Positions 21,952-34,521 of a stretch of 64,000 nt of DNA are shown here, in pieces. The stretch is from Poa pratensis. Its lineage: Eukaryota; Streptophyta; Magnoliopsida; Poales; Poaceae. A model generated the notes under the pieces. It ran no database searches. It was not told where the DNA came from and worked only from the letters and a program-made list of their open reading frames with translations. Position 1 is the first letter of the stretch. Each line of letters opens with the position of its first letter. Made by a program: the position numbers and the translations under genes. The DNA lies in NCBI GenBank assembly GCA_947311845.1, contig CAMZMU010000055.1:20119075-20183074 (forward strand), in the 5' to 3' direction.

Positions 21952-24123
21952 TGAAAGGACAAGGATGTCGCCTAGAGGGGGTGAATAGGCGATTAAAACT
22001 TTTCCGGTTTAGGCTTGCTAATTGCGGAATAAAACTAGGTGTTTAAAATAACAAGCCAACAACCTAAATAAACTAGGCTCACCTATGTGCACCAACAACT
22101 TATGCTAAGCAAGACAAGCAACAAGGTGATAGCAATATAGAATACTTCAAGCACGAAGGCTATCACAGTGTAAAGTGCATAAGTAAAAAGCTCGGGTATA
22201 GAAATAACCGAAGCACGCGGAGACGAGGATGTATTCCCGAGTTCCTCCTTGAAAGGGAGTACGTCTCGTTGGAGAGGTGTGAACCGACACAACGGTTCAA
22301 CAACCACAAAGGTTTCACCCTCTTCTCCGATGAACCGCACCACAAAGGTTTGGTTCACCTTCCACTATCGGTATTCCTTCGAGGCGGAATCCGGAGCCTT
22401 TCAACAACAATCCGAGGCACAACCCACAATGGGATTGGGGAACCCGAACGGCTTCAAGTGACCACACAAGGGTCCAACCACCACAAAGGCGTCTAGGGCC
22501 CGAAGACCCAAGAGTAACAAGTTCACAAGATTTCAACTTCCACGAATCCTCGTGGAGAGCACACCGATGCACCAAATGCAAAAGGCAAGAGCACAAGTGC
22601 TCAAGTCCTCCACTCTCAAATTCCAACAAAGCAACAAATGCTTATGGGGGAATAAGAGAGGAAGAACAAAGAGGAGAACCACTCAAGAACTCCAAGAACT
22701 AGATCCACTAGGTTCCCCTCACTTAGAGGAGATATTGATTGGTGGAAATGTAGATCTAGGTCTTCTCCTTCAATCCTCCAAAGATCAAAGAGTTTGGGTG
22801 GAGGGATTGGGAGATATCAAAGAAATGAGCTTGCAACAATGGAGGAGAGAGAAATCTGGGCGAGCTACTTGGCCGGAGGAAGGTGGAGGGGTAATTATAC
22901 CCCTCCAGAAATTCTAGCCGTTGCCTTCAAAACCACACAGTTTTCACTTAGGCCGGAAGTTCCGGTCGGAAGTTCCGGTTGGGCCGGAACTTCCGGTTGA
23001 GGCCGGAACTTCCGTCCAAGAACTTCCGGACCCCCAGAAAAGCGACTAAAAACGGTACTGCACTCGGCCGGAACTTTGGCCAGAAATTTGCCCGGAACTT
23101 CCGGATGGCCGAAATTTCCGGCCAAACCGGAACTTCCGCCCCTCGGAAAACTGCACACGAAAACGACGATATCTTGATCATCCGGACTCCGTTTTCGATG
23201 TTCTCAGGCTCGTTGGAATCGCAACGAAAAGCTTTACAAGATCATGCAGAGAAACATCATAGTCCAATAATAGAAGATAAAACCAAATGGAGAAAGGTAA
23301 AACCTCTCTAAAAAGGAATGATCGGCAATCCTCCAAAACCGAAAACGCAACAAGTTTTCCATACGAAATTCGTTTTCGATGAACTTGGGCTTGTCGTGAA
23401 GATCACAACAAGCACCAAAAGTCAACAAGGAGAAAACCAAATAAGAACCAAGAAAGATGAATGCCAAGTATGCAAAGGTTTGAGCTCTCCACAAAGATGC
23501 GATCAAGTTACTCACTTGAGAGCCCCTCTTGATAGTACGCCGTCTATCCTAAAACCCGGTCTCCCACTAACAACATGAGACCGGTAAAACAGAAAACCTA
23601 TCAAGATCATACCTTTGCCTTGCGCATTCCACTTGAGCTCGATGATGACGATCTTGACTCTCTCAAGTTGGAATACCTTTCTTGATTGTGCTTGCTAGCA
23701 CATGCTTGATGAAGACTTCTCCAAATGCTCCCCCATACTCCATTATGGGAGGGCCTCGCTAAGCTCCGTCTTCATGTCTCCTTTGCAAGCTTCAATCAAA
23801 TGATGTCTTTCGAGATGGATCATATTGAGCTTGCACTTCATCTTCTTATCTTGATATAGATGATGGCTTGGAGATAAACATGAAGTTCACTCAATCTTCT
23901 TTTCCAAGCCATGCTTGCAATAAGCTCAACTCTTCACATGACCATTCTTCATATAAACCCTTGGATGGAACCTTGGTCATCATGAAATCTTCTAGCGTCC
24001 AACACATGAACTCCAAACATTACCTATGGACAAGATCTACAAGTGTATCTCAATGCAAACATTAGTCCATAAGGATTGTCAATAATTACCAAAACCCCGC
24101 ATGGGGCAACACATGCACTTTCA
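21952..24123 (-). repeat. Copia right LTR (5' LTR of the element)
   Basis: 2,172 bp, nearly identical to 13963-16103. The main difference is an additional CCGGAAGTTCCGG-type stretch near 22965-23005. TATA-type sequence in palindromic setting at 22885-22906. Confidence 0.93.
22885..22906 (-). promoter_or_regulatory. LTR TATA box within palindrome (right LTR)
   Basis: The minus strand reads GGGTATAATTACCCC between GGAGG and CCTCC arms. As the element's 5' LTR, this copy would drive its transcript; CCGGAA repeats at 22951-23135 lie directly upstream of it. Confidence 0.6.
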
Positions 24124-24994
24124 GTAGCTCTTGGTTTGGCTGTTCCTAGGTCAACACAAGCAAGCAAAAAAGTCCACTGGCCTACTCCCTTTCGACTACG
24201 GTCAAAGGGGTAGACGAGAACTTTGACTTTTCTCCAGCGGGTCTAGGGTTTCGCCGGAGAGGGGCTCCGGAGCATCGGAACCCCACCCAAACCTAGGTGG
24301 TGACATACCATGTGTGTACAAGTGTGTTGGGTGTTGTATAGGTCCAAGATTCCACCCCGGTGTGTGAGCGGGTTCACCGGCATCACTTTCTCCATAGCGA
24401 GTTCCTGGACTTATAGCTCGAAACTCCCACTTCGGGCGAACCAGAAGGAATCTTGGCAAGAGTTGGGGTAGCTCTTGGTTTTGGGTGTTCCTAGATCCTA
24501 ACCCAACACAAGCAAGCAAAAAAATCCATTGGCCTACTCCCTTTCAACTCCGGTTAAAGGGGTAGACGAGAACTTTGACTTTTCTCCAGCGGGTCTAGGG
24601 TTTCGCCGGAGAGGGGCTCCGGAGCGTCGGAACCCCACCAAAACCTAGGTGGTGACATACCATGTGTGTGCAAGTGTGTTGGGTGTTGTATAGGTCCAAG
24701 ATTCCACCCCGGTGTGTGAGCGGGTTCACCGGCATCACTTTCTCCATAGCGAGTTCCTGGACTTATAGCTCGAAACTCCTACTTCGGGCGAACCGGAGGG
24801 AATCTTGGCAAGAGTTGGGGTAGCTATTGGTTTTGGGTGTTCCTAGGTCCTAACCCAACACAAGCAAGCAAAAAAGTCCACTGGCCTACTCCCTTTCGAC
24901 TCCTGTCAAAGGGTAGACGAGAACTTTGACTTTTCTCTAGCGGGTCTAGGGTTTCGTCGGAGAGGGGCTCCGGAGCATCGGAACCCTACCAAAA
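24124..24994 (+). repeat. CACTA internal tandem array, block 2
   Basis: This continues block 1 after the Copia element. Units repeat every 351 bp (CTCCCACTTCGGGCGAACC at 24425, CTCCTACTTCGGGCGAACC at 24776). The block is cut at 24994 by the Gypsy element and resumes at 44965. Confidence 0.93.
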
Positions 24995-27900
24995 TGTGGC
25001 ACCCCGATCCGGATGATCGAGCTACCTCATATACCAGTCCCAGAAACCCTGGATATATGACAACTTGATACACAAAGACATAACCAAATATATTTAAGGC
25101 TCCGAGTTCGGACGGTTACAATATATTACAACACGGGTGAGGCTCCAGCGATCGCGCAACACGTGCACACAACGGTATTTACATTATTTTCTAATCATTG
25201 AGCCTCCATCAGAGTTCGCAGCGGGTACATAGGTAGTAGCGTGGCGCGGCGGCCTTATTCCACGGGGGTCCAGCCTGGGATACTGGCTCCTAGCTTTCAT
25301 ACAACGGGTACTCGACGGCGGGTACAGCGGGGTCTGGCCACATGAAAAGCCAGGTGAGTACACTGAATGTACTCGCAAGACATTAGTCTAAAATCAAACA
25401 AGGCCTATCTATATGGCATGGCATAAGTCCCGAATGTAGCATGGCATGTGTTCGGTATTTAAGTGCGAGTCCAAGCTTAACGGTTGGACTTAACTTACCT
25501 ACTTACCTTAGTAGGGACATTCCGGGTTATCAGGTGAGATTACGTTTCCCACTTAACAACCCGTAACCACAACTAGGCTTCTAAGCCTCTAGCCAACTCT
25601 GGCTTAATACCCGATTCTCAAGTCCTTAGCCAACTCTGGCTAGACTCTCGAATTTCCACAAGGTCGTTGGGTTTCAAATTTATTTCTCCAAGTTCGACTG
25701 GACTGACTCATAGCGTGACTTGATCCAAACACCGTCTCATAACCTAGGGACAAGGCTAGATTCTAGATTTACACTCTCGAGAGGTGGCAACTTTTATCCA
25801 CACGCTGAAGTCTAAGCTTGTACCGCCGGTACCGAAGTACTAAAACCGATCATGGCGGCAGCACAAACCCACACTTCCACGGCTGCTTATCCTACCCAGA
25901 CACTCCCTATGTAGCCACCAACACGCCCGAGGGACCAAGTCTTATGACGAAGTGAATCCGGCATGCCCCCAACAGATGAGCGACGCCTAGCTTCGGAACC
26001 TTCGCAAGACTAGCCCCGACCACAAAGGTAACCGACTAGACTTGCCAAAAGGGTGGCGTCAAAGGAGGCTTGATAGAATACTCGGCCATGGTCTACCCAT
26101 GTCAACGACGCGTGGTTGTGCTTGTTGTGTCTGGTGGGTGGCACTATGTGACTCAATCTAGTCGAGGGAGGTGGTTATCTTCTTATCAAATTTTAATTAC
26201 CAACATGAACCAAGCAATAATGATATTCACAAGGTAGTTCAACAATAGCATAAGGTATACATTGGTGGCTATGGCGGTTCACCCAGCCGACGTCACCGTG
26301 AAACAATGTTCGCAGAAGATAGCACAGTGGGTTAGTCGGATGACTATGGCGGTTTCCCCAGCCGGCGTCATCAAAATAATAAACTGAAAAGCAATCATAA
26401 GAAAGAAAGCATCCATTCCACTCGAGGTTTAACCTGACGTGGTGTCAGCAATCTTGGCAAAAAGAACCAAATGGAAAGCAAATGTCCCAAGCGTCGCAGT
26501 CCAGGTGGGCTTACACCAACCACGTTTGACGGAGGGATAAGAAACAAATAACTCTTTTGGCAAATGCCCCCAACTCCGAGGATCATAAGACGACATTCGT
26601 CTGCTCCTCACCTCGGCGAAGAAGAAGCAAACAAAGCCACGCAAGTGCGAGGTGCACAGTTGTAATGTTTCCCCATTCCTTTGACTGTGACGGTTCCTCC
26701 GGTCATCGCCTCGGGAATGGGGGTGATGCGTAGACAAGTAATTATAAAGTAATTGCGACAATTTAAAATGCAACATGGCATGTGAGGTGCAATAGCAAAC
26801 AACATAAGCAACCAATTTAATTTCTAGGGTTCAACCAAGTTTGAGATCGGGTTGATGGCTTGCCTTTAGTGGTGGGGTAGGGTTCGGAACAATTTCGACT
26901 TCCTGGGAGAGGTTTAAATCTAACACAAGCATAAATAAAGCATCACAAACCCTTCCTAATCCATTGAATAAAGGACTAAGCAAACAAACTCCAAACCAAA
27001 ATATTTTGATGCCAAAGGATAACCAACTTCAAAACAAAGCCGGCAAAATTTGTTTCATATTTTTCTGACTATTTTTGAGAGAGATATGCCCTTTTAAAGT
27101 TGGGGTAAATTTCTGCCATTTTTCAACCAGAAATAAAAAAAGGAAAACGTTTCGGTTTAATATTAAAAACCTGACTAGTGGGTCCCACATGTCATAGGCT
27201 CAAATCGAACCGTTACCACGCGCGGGAAAGAAGAAGAACAGGGCTGCCGTGTCCGGCGAACTCACTGGCGGCGATTCCAGGAGGCTAGGGCGATGGAGAG
27301 GTGAGGGAGAGGAAGCAGAACGGCTCGGGAGGCCTGGCGCAGCTTATCCGTGCACTCACGGTTGACGGGAGGTCGGGCTGGAGCAGAGCTTCTCCTCCCG
27401 CGGCTCCAGCAAACTGTCGAGGAAGGATACGACGGCTCCGGCCACCGTTCACCCAGGCGAGGGCGGCGGAAGCTCCATCGTGGTCCAGAGGGGTGGTGTG
27501 CGGGCTGAATCGGCGGGGGAGAGGCTACTGGAGAGGATTTCGAGCGGAACCCGAGCGGCGGTGGCGAGCTCGATTTTGGTGCTGTGGTGCTCTTCAGGCT
27601 CTGGTACTGCGTTGGGAGAGGATTGGGAGGTTGAGAGAGGTGGTGTGGTGCTCAGCGGTGCCCGGGGTGGCCTTCTTATACCGTCTCCGAGCTGTGGCCG
27701 TCGTTAATGGCGTGGCGAGGTGTCAGCCATGGCGTGGAGGCTGTACGTGCGGCGCGTCACAGAACCGGTGGCACAGTAGAGCACGCGGCACAGGAGGGGA
27801 GAGTGGATAGGCTCCGGGGCGGCGAGGGTCGCTGACGAGCGGGCCCCGGCGGCGCTGTGCTGAGCGGCGCGTCGGGATGCGTCAGTGGCGCATGCTGAAT

Positions 27901-28748
27901 CCCTCCGGCGATGCGTGGTGGCTGGGCGAGTCAGGGAGAGGAGGGTAACGCTCTGGGCGTGGTTTGGGGCGCGGGGAAGCAGAACGTCGATGACCACAAG
28001 GTGGCGGCGCCGTCGTGCACGGCCTCGCCGGTGGTGACCACCGTTCTGGACATGCTAGAAGCGGCATCGTGCGATATCTCCTAGCTCCGAGCTCCAAACG
28101 AGATGAGGTTTTCACCTCTGTGCGCCAAATTTCAAAACCTTCAACTTTCCTAAATAAAGTTTTTGCAAATTCGAAACTTGGTGCGACTAGAACTTTTGAA
28201 AAACCATACTGGCCAAAATGAAAACATTTATTTTGATGAAGCAAAACATTTTTGGTTAGTAGCCTTTGCCCTAGGTGTACACACTCCTTGTGCTTGCATC
28301 TATGCCCTTGCCTCACATAGAAAAATCATTTGACTAGATTTTAAAATCCTTTGAGTTAAAGGGCAGAAATTGAATATAAAGATTGAGGTAAATCCCCAAG
28401 TGTAACCAAATATTTTTGCAGAAATAGGCTACATATTGCCTAGGGATCATTCCCTAATTTTTGGAGAATTTTTAGAGCAATAAATCAAGTACTTCCTTTG
28501 GAAAGCTCAAATAAAGGGATTTTGTTTTAACGATAAAAGAAATATTTAGAAAATGATTTTGGGGTTTTGGGGCCAAGTAAACAAGATACCAAGTGGGAGA
28601 GAACACAAAACTCAAGATCCCAAACTTTGGTAAGGTTTCGTCGAAGATTGAAAATTGGAAAGGTCATTTATCGAGGGCAAATTAAATCCAAAGTCGATGA
28701 CAAATTTTTAAAAGAAATTTTTGAAAGGCCAAATTCCAGGATGTTACA
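24995..28748 (-). repeat. Gypsy left LTR (3' LTR)
   Basis: 3,754 bp; its partner at 41210-44964 is one base longer and nearly identical. A GC-rich island (27220-28080) inside it gives long chance frames on both strands with no domain. The rest is AT-rich. Confidence 0.95.
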
Positions 28749-28765
28749 GACCTTCCCCCCTTGAG
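28749..28765 (-). other. Gypsy polypurine tract
   Basis: The minus strand reads CAAGGGGGGAAGGTC directly before the LTR start TGTAACATCC. Confidence 0.75.
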
Positions 28766-28819
28766 TTGAATCTCATCCTAGATTCCCTTTGCTCGTTGAA
28801 CAGGTACGGATATTCAGTC

Positions 28820-31800
28820 TCAACAAATCCTCTCGTTCCCATGTAGCTTCGTCTTCGGTGTGTCTATCCCACTATACCTTGTAGAACCTTGTGACTTTGT
28901 TGCGGGTGCGGCGTTCAGACTCATCCAAAATCTGACTGGGTGTTCTTCGTAAGTCAGTTCGCTGCTCAATTCCAGTTTCCTAAAGTCGGCTTGCTTGGTT
29001 GGTGGTGAGATGCATTTCCTTAGCTGGGACACGTGGAAAACGTCGTGCACTCCTGTCAGCTCTTCTGGTAGCTCGAGCTGGTAGGCTACTGTCCCTTTCC
29101 TTGCTAGGATCTTGAAGGGTCCAATGAATCTTGGGGCTAGCTTTCCTTTCATATGGAATCTCTTCAGGCCCTTGAGGGGTGTCACCCGAAGATAGACATA
29201 GTCGTTTTCTCAAAGTGGATCTGACGGTGCCGTCGGTCGTAATAACTCTTCTGGCGGGACTGAGCTGCCTTGAGCCGGTCACGAATCAGATGTACTTGCT
29301 TTTCGGCTTTTCGCAGAACATCGGGCCCAAAGATCTTGCTATCTCCTGCCTCAGACCAGTTAAGTGGGGTCCGACACTTTCTCCCATACAGTGCTTCAAA
29401 TGGTGACATTTTCAGGCTGCCTTGGTAGCTGTTGTTGTATGAGAATCTGCATAGGGTAAACTATCTTCCCAACCTGCACCATAGGCGAGCACACACGAGC
29501 GTAGCATGTCTTCTAGTATTTGGTTGACTCGCTCGGTTTGACCGTCAGTCTGAGGATGATAAGCTGTACTGAAAGATAGCGTTGTCCCCATGGCCCGTTG
29601 AAGGCTTGTCCAAAATCTGGAGGTAAATTGTGTACCTCTATCTGACACAATGGTCTTAGGAACTCCATGGAGTTTGACAATCTTGTTCACATAGAGTTGC
29701 GCTAGCTGGTCCGAACGGTACGTTGTCTTGACGGGAATAAAGTGAGACACTTTCGTCAACGGTCGACGATGACCCAGATGGAGTCATTTCCCCGGCTGGA
29801 CTTGGGAAGTCCGACGATGAAATCCATACATATGTTGTCCCACTTCCACTCGGGCACCTTAAGGGGTTGAAGGAATCCCGCGGGTTTTTGGTGCTCGGCC
29901 TTCACTAGGTTACACACGTTGCAGCATGCGACATAGTAGGCGATCTCTTCTTCATACCGGCCCACCAGAATATTTGTTTCAAATCTTGGTACATCTTGGT
30001 ACTTCCCGGGTGGATGAATAAGCAGACTCGTGGGCTTCCTTGAGAATTTGTTGTTTTAGCGCGGCCTTGTCGGGTACACAAAGGCGGTTACCGTAGCGGA
30101 GCACTCCTTGACTGTCCACAGAAAATCCTTGGCCTTGCCCAGTGGTATTTGATCTTGATCTCTTCTATACCGGGGTCGTTGGCCTGCTCAGTTTTTATTC
30201 TTCCTCAAGGTTTGGTTTCACCTCCAGGGTGCTTAAATAGCCTGCTTCCCACGCACAAATTTAGCTTTGCGAATTCTTTCTCTAAACTTGGCTGCATCTT
30301 AGGGGGCTTCCGCTTAGGCATCTGCTACCACGTTGGCCTTCCTGGATGGTAATGAATCCCAAGGTCGTAGTCCTTGATTACTTCAAGCCACCTTCTTTGC
30401 CTCAGGTTGAGGTCAGGCTGGGTGAAAATGTACTTCAAACTTTTGTGATCCGTGTAGATCTCGCATCTTTGACCAATAAGGTGATGTCGCCAAGTCTTCA
30501 GGGCGAGTATGACAGCGGCCAATTCCAAGTCGTGGGTGGGGTAATTCTGCTCATGGGTCTTCAGTTGCTTTGATACATAGGCAATGACCTTCCCTTCTTG
30601 CATGAGAACGCCCCCAGCCCATTTCTACATGCATCACGTATACAGTGAAATCCTTGCCATCATCGGGCAGTACTAGTATTGGGGCTGTGGTCAACCGGGT
30701 CTTTAACTCGTTGAAGCTTTCTTCACATTCATCTGTCAGGCATACTTGCGATTTTTCTTCAACAAGTCCGTCATGGGCTTGGCTATCTTGGAAAAGTTTT
30801 CAATGAACCTTCGGTAGTAACCGCCAATCCGAGGAAGCTTCTGACTTCGACACATTGGTGGGTGTTTTCCAGTTCAGCACATCAGAGATCTTGTCGGGGT
30901 TCACGGCTACACCGGCTCCTGACAACACATGTCCTAGGAACTCCACTTCCTTTAACCAAAACTGGCACTTGCTGTACTTGGCATAAAGCTGCTGTTCACG
31001 AAGTCTTCCGAGAACTAATCTGAGATGTTCGGCGTGCTCTTCCTCATTTTTGGAGTAGATGAGGATGTCGTCGATGAATACCACAACGAACTTGTCGAGA
31101 TACTCCATGAATACCTTGTTCATCATGAAGTAGGCGGGAGCATTGGTTAAGCCAAATGACATAACAGTACATTCATACAGTCCATATCTGGTGGTAAAAG
31201 AGGTCTTGGGAATATCACTTTCTCGAATCTTCAGCTGATAGTATCCCGTGCGGAGATCAATCTTGGAGAACACACGGGCACCACGGAGTTGGTCAAACAG
31301 ATCATTGATTCGTGGGAGTGGGTACTTGTTCTTGATGGTGACATCATTGAGAGCACGGTAGTCAATGCATAGCCTGAGCGTACCATCGCTCTTCTTAGCA
31401 AATAGAACTGGTGATCCCCAGGTGAAATACTCGGGCGAATGAACTTCTTTTTGATTAGATCATCGAGCTGCTTTTTCAATCCACGAGCTCGGGGCTTGTC
31501 ATCCGGTAATGTTTCTTGAATATTGGGTTTGTTCCGGGAATAACTTCAATGGCAAATTCAATATCACGATCAGGGGGCATTCCGGGTAGTTCATCCGGGA
31601 ACACATCTGGATACTCGCTGACCACATACACTTGTCCTAACTCAGGTGCTTGGACAAGAAACATCTTTGCATTTATTTGGTGGGGTTTATTCGGCAAGTA
31701 GGTGGTACGTATGCCTTCCGGGTTGGTGAGAGTAACTGCTCTAGTTGCACAGTCAATCTGGGCTGCATGCTGGACCAACCAATCCATACCAAGGATGGCG

Positions 31801-32110
31801 TCGAGACCGGGCACGTTGAGAGTGTTGAGCTGAGCTGGGAATTTCACTCGATTGATGCTGATCGTCAGGTCTTGACAAACGATGTTTGTTTCATCTCTGA
31901 GGCGGGGGTTTGTATCACCAAAAGATGGCCCAAAGGGGAAACGGGAAAACGGTGTTTGGCAACAAAATCCTTCGAGATGAAAGAGTGGGAAGCTCCAGAA
32001 TCGAATAAAATCAGCGCGGGTTTAGTGTTGATAGTACACGTACCAAGCACTACATCTGAAGCTTCGTAGGCTTCTTCCGCGGACATGTGGTGGACACGGC
32101 AACTTGAGGT
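28820..32110 (-). pseudogene. Gypsy pol: protease, RT, RNase H, integrase, chromodomain-like end
   Basis: In minus-strand order: protease active site FDSGASHSFIS (about 32000); a GLDAILGMDWL spacer (31750-31847); RT starting [16 protein letters not shown] (31440-31479) and containing [16 protein letters not shown] and the catalytic FIDDILIYS (30800-31273); RNase H with [11 protein letters not shown] (30325-30603); integrase zinc-binding remnant CCNVC (about 29900); integrase core with VSDRGTQFTS and YHPQTDGQTERVN (29412-29759); GPY-type segment GPFKILARKG...YQLELP...DVFHVSQLRKC (28990-29185); and a decayed chromodomain-like tail. At least six frame changes or stops interrupt it, so it is not functional. 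The order and motifs are unmistakably plant Ty3/Gypsy. Confidence 0.93.
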
Positions 32111-33087
32111 GGCTTGACTGCACCAGCAGGGTGGTGGCTGTTGGAGTTGTTGTTGCCGTTGCTGTTGTGAAGAGGGCAATCCTTGATGTAGTGTCCTGTC
32201 TTGCCACACTTGAAGCAGGAGTTCTCCCTCTTGTAGTCATCCACTAAGGGGCGCTTGTGGTAGAATCCTTCACGGGGATATCCATCCTTCCTGGTTGATT
32301 CAGGTGTTCTGAGGGTTGTGATCCGGTTGTTGGGCTGCCATGTGCGTGGCTTGGAGGTAGCTCCTTCATGCTGGTTCCTGCATGGCTCGAACTTCCGCTT
32401 GTGGGAGTCATAGATTGTGCGGTGCTCCTTTTCTGAGATTAGCGCAGTGTTGATCATGGCCTGAAAATCTGGGAACTGTAGGACACTGAGCTGAGTTTTT
32501 ATGGCCTGATGCATTCCATGAAGGAACCTGTCTTTCTTCTTTTCCTCTGTGTTGGTGTCCTCAGGTGCATAGCGAGCAAGGTTGTTGAACTTGGTCAGAT
32601 ATTCATTGATGGATTTGCTGCCTTGGGTGAGTGCCAGAAATTCCTGTTGTTTCATTTTTATCAGGCTTGAGGGTATATAGGCCTTGCGGAAAGCTTCCTG
32701 AAATTCTGTCCAGGTGACCGCGGGTCCATTTCCCCTCGCCTCCTTTGATTGTCCCACCAAACGTTGGCAGGGCCTTCAAGGTAGTGGGTGGCGAAGAGCA
32801 CCTTGTCCTGCTCGTCGACTCGCGCGAGCTCTAGTTTCTTTCCCATGGTGCGGAGCCAATCGTCAGCCTCAAGTGGGTCATCAGCTTCTGAGAACTTGGG
32901 TGGCTGAGTTCGCTGGAAATCCTGCAGCTTTGAGCGGCCTGCGTGTGGGGCACCTTGGGCTTGCATATATGTGCCAAACTCTCTCATGATCTGTGTCAGG
33001 TGCTGAGTGTGACGCTCATCCATCATCATCATGAACTGACTCAGACTTGGTTCCTGTGCTGGTGGAGGAGGAGGTGATTGCGGGGGC
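32050..33087 (-). pseudogene. Gypsy gag, main part
   Basis: The minus strand reads a proline-rich start (PPQSPPPPPAQEPS), then a gag core (KFSEADDPLEADDWLRTM ... YLEGPANVWWDN) up to about 32740, a frame change, then EFQEAFRKAYIPSSL ... QEFLALTQGSKSINEYLTKF and a CCHC knuckle CFKCGKTGHYIKDC (about 32170-32210). The gag is split by the guest at 33088; its first 28 codons lie at 39828-39912. Confidence 0.9.
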
Positions 33088-34521
33088 TGATGTCTACGCA
33101 CGCTTCTTTTCTTGTAGACAGTGTTGGGCCTCCAAGTGCAGAGGTTTGTAGAACAGCAGCAAGTTTCCCTCAAGTTAATCACCCAAGGTTTATCGAACTC
33201 AGTGAGGTAGAGGTCAAAGATATCCCTCTCAAGCAACCCTGCAATTAAGATACAAGAAGTCTCTTGTGTCCCCTACACACCTAATACACTTGTCAGATGT
33301 ATATGTGCACTAGTTCGGCGAAGAGATAGTGAAATACAAGTAATATGGATGATTATAAGTAGTAATTGCAATCTGAAATAAAAATGGCAGCAAGCAAACA
33401 TGTAGCAGAACTGTTGTAAACGGTGTTTCAATGCTTAGAAACAAGGTCTAGGGATCATACTTTCACTAGTGGACACTCTCAACAATAATAATATAATTGA
33501 ATACATAGATATTTCCTCTTCACTATGCTACTCTGAGTTATTCTCTCGTTGGATAACGAACACCAATCCACCGCGTAGGGCTATAAAAGCACACCTTAAA
33601 GTCGCATTCCCATGTCTAGTTAACCCCACACTGTCAACTTGAGCGCCCTAGAAGGTACTAGACAAACACCGCAATTTCATAGAGACATCCAACGCAAATA
33701 ATAACTCATGATAAGTATTCCTGTTATCTTTAGCCTAAGAGCCACACACGGGGCGCACACTGTCAACTTCGCACCGTGGGACAAAGGTGACTCCGGAGAT
33801 TACATTAATAAAACCACTTGAGTAGCATATAAGATAATGAAGAGTACATCTATGGATTCAACTAGATTACAAAGCTCATGATCACATAAAGATCACACCA
33901 TGGGAGAGAGAGATAAACCACATAGCTACCGGTAGAGCCCTCAGCCCCGAGAGAGAACTACTCCTCCTCATCATGGGAGGCAGAAGATGGCGGTGGCGTC
34001 GATGGAGATGGCTCCGGGGGCAATTCCCCGTCCCGGCAAGGTGCCAAAACAGAGACTTCTGTCCCCCAATTAGGGTTTCGGATGGCGGCGGAGCTCTGGA
34101 ACTTTTTGGAGAAATCGTCCAGGCAGTTAGGGTTTTCGCGTTGGGGATAATAAGTAGGCGAAAGGGCGTCGCGAGACGGTGCACGAGGCAGCGACACCAC
34201 CCCAGGGCGCGGGCAAGGCCCAACCGCGCCCTGCCCAAGTGTGGGGCCCTAGGGCTTCCCCCGGACTTGTCCTTCTGGCCCATGGAGTCTTCTGGCGAAA
34301 TAGAATTTCTGTAATTTTTTCAGATTTTTCTGAGCACTTTCAATTTTGGACCTTTTCTGCAATGCACAGACATAATAAACAGAAACTGGCACTGGGCATC
34401 TTGTTAATAGGTTAGTCCAATAAATGTCATAATATGATATAAAGTGCATATAAAACATGTGACAATTGATATAAAACATGCATGGAACATCAAAAATTAT
34501 AGATACGTTTGAGACGTATCA
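33088..34521 (-). repeat. Nested Gypsy left LTR
   Basis: 1,434 bp, pairs with 38382-39827. The first 260 bases of the two copies differ by about six substitutions; the remainder is more alike apart from small indels. Confidence 0.95.

Larger units (their letters stand above)
13963..24123 (-). mobile_element. Non-autonomous Copia LTR retrotransposon
   Basis: The element is 10,161 bp, flanked by GTAGC at 13958-13962 and 24124-24128. LTRs start TGAAAGGAC and end CACTTTCA on the plus strand. The primer-binding site for initiator tRNA-Met lies inside the right LTR (21937-21949) and the purine tract inside the left LTR, so the element reads on the minus strand. The internal part encodes only a gag-like protein; no protease, integrase or reverse transcriptase was seen. 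The LTR layout and the GAGGGGGTGAATAGG motif resemble the Maximus/SIRE type of grass Copia elements; the name is not verified. Confidence 0.93.

Noticed and set aside
27301..28316. Long open frames on both strands in a GC-rich island
   Set aside because: They lie inside the 3.75-kb Gypsy LTR and recur at 43500-44500 in the other LTR with frame changes; no domain is visible.
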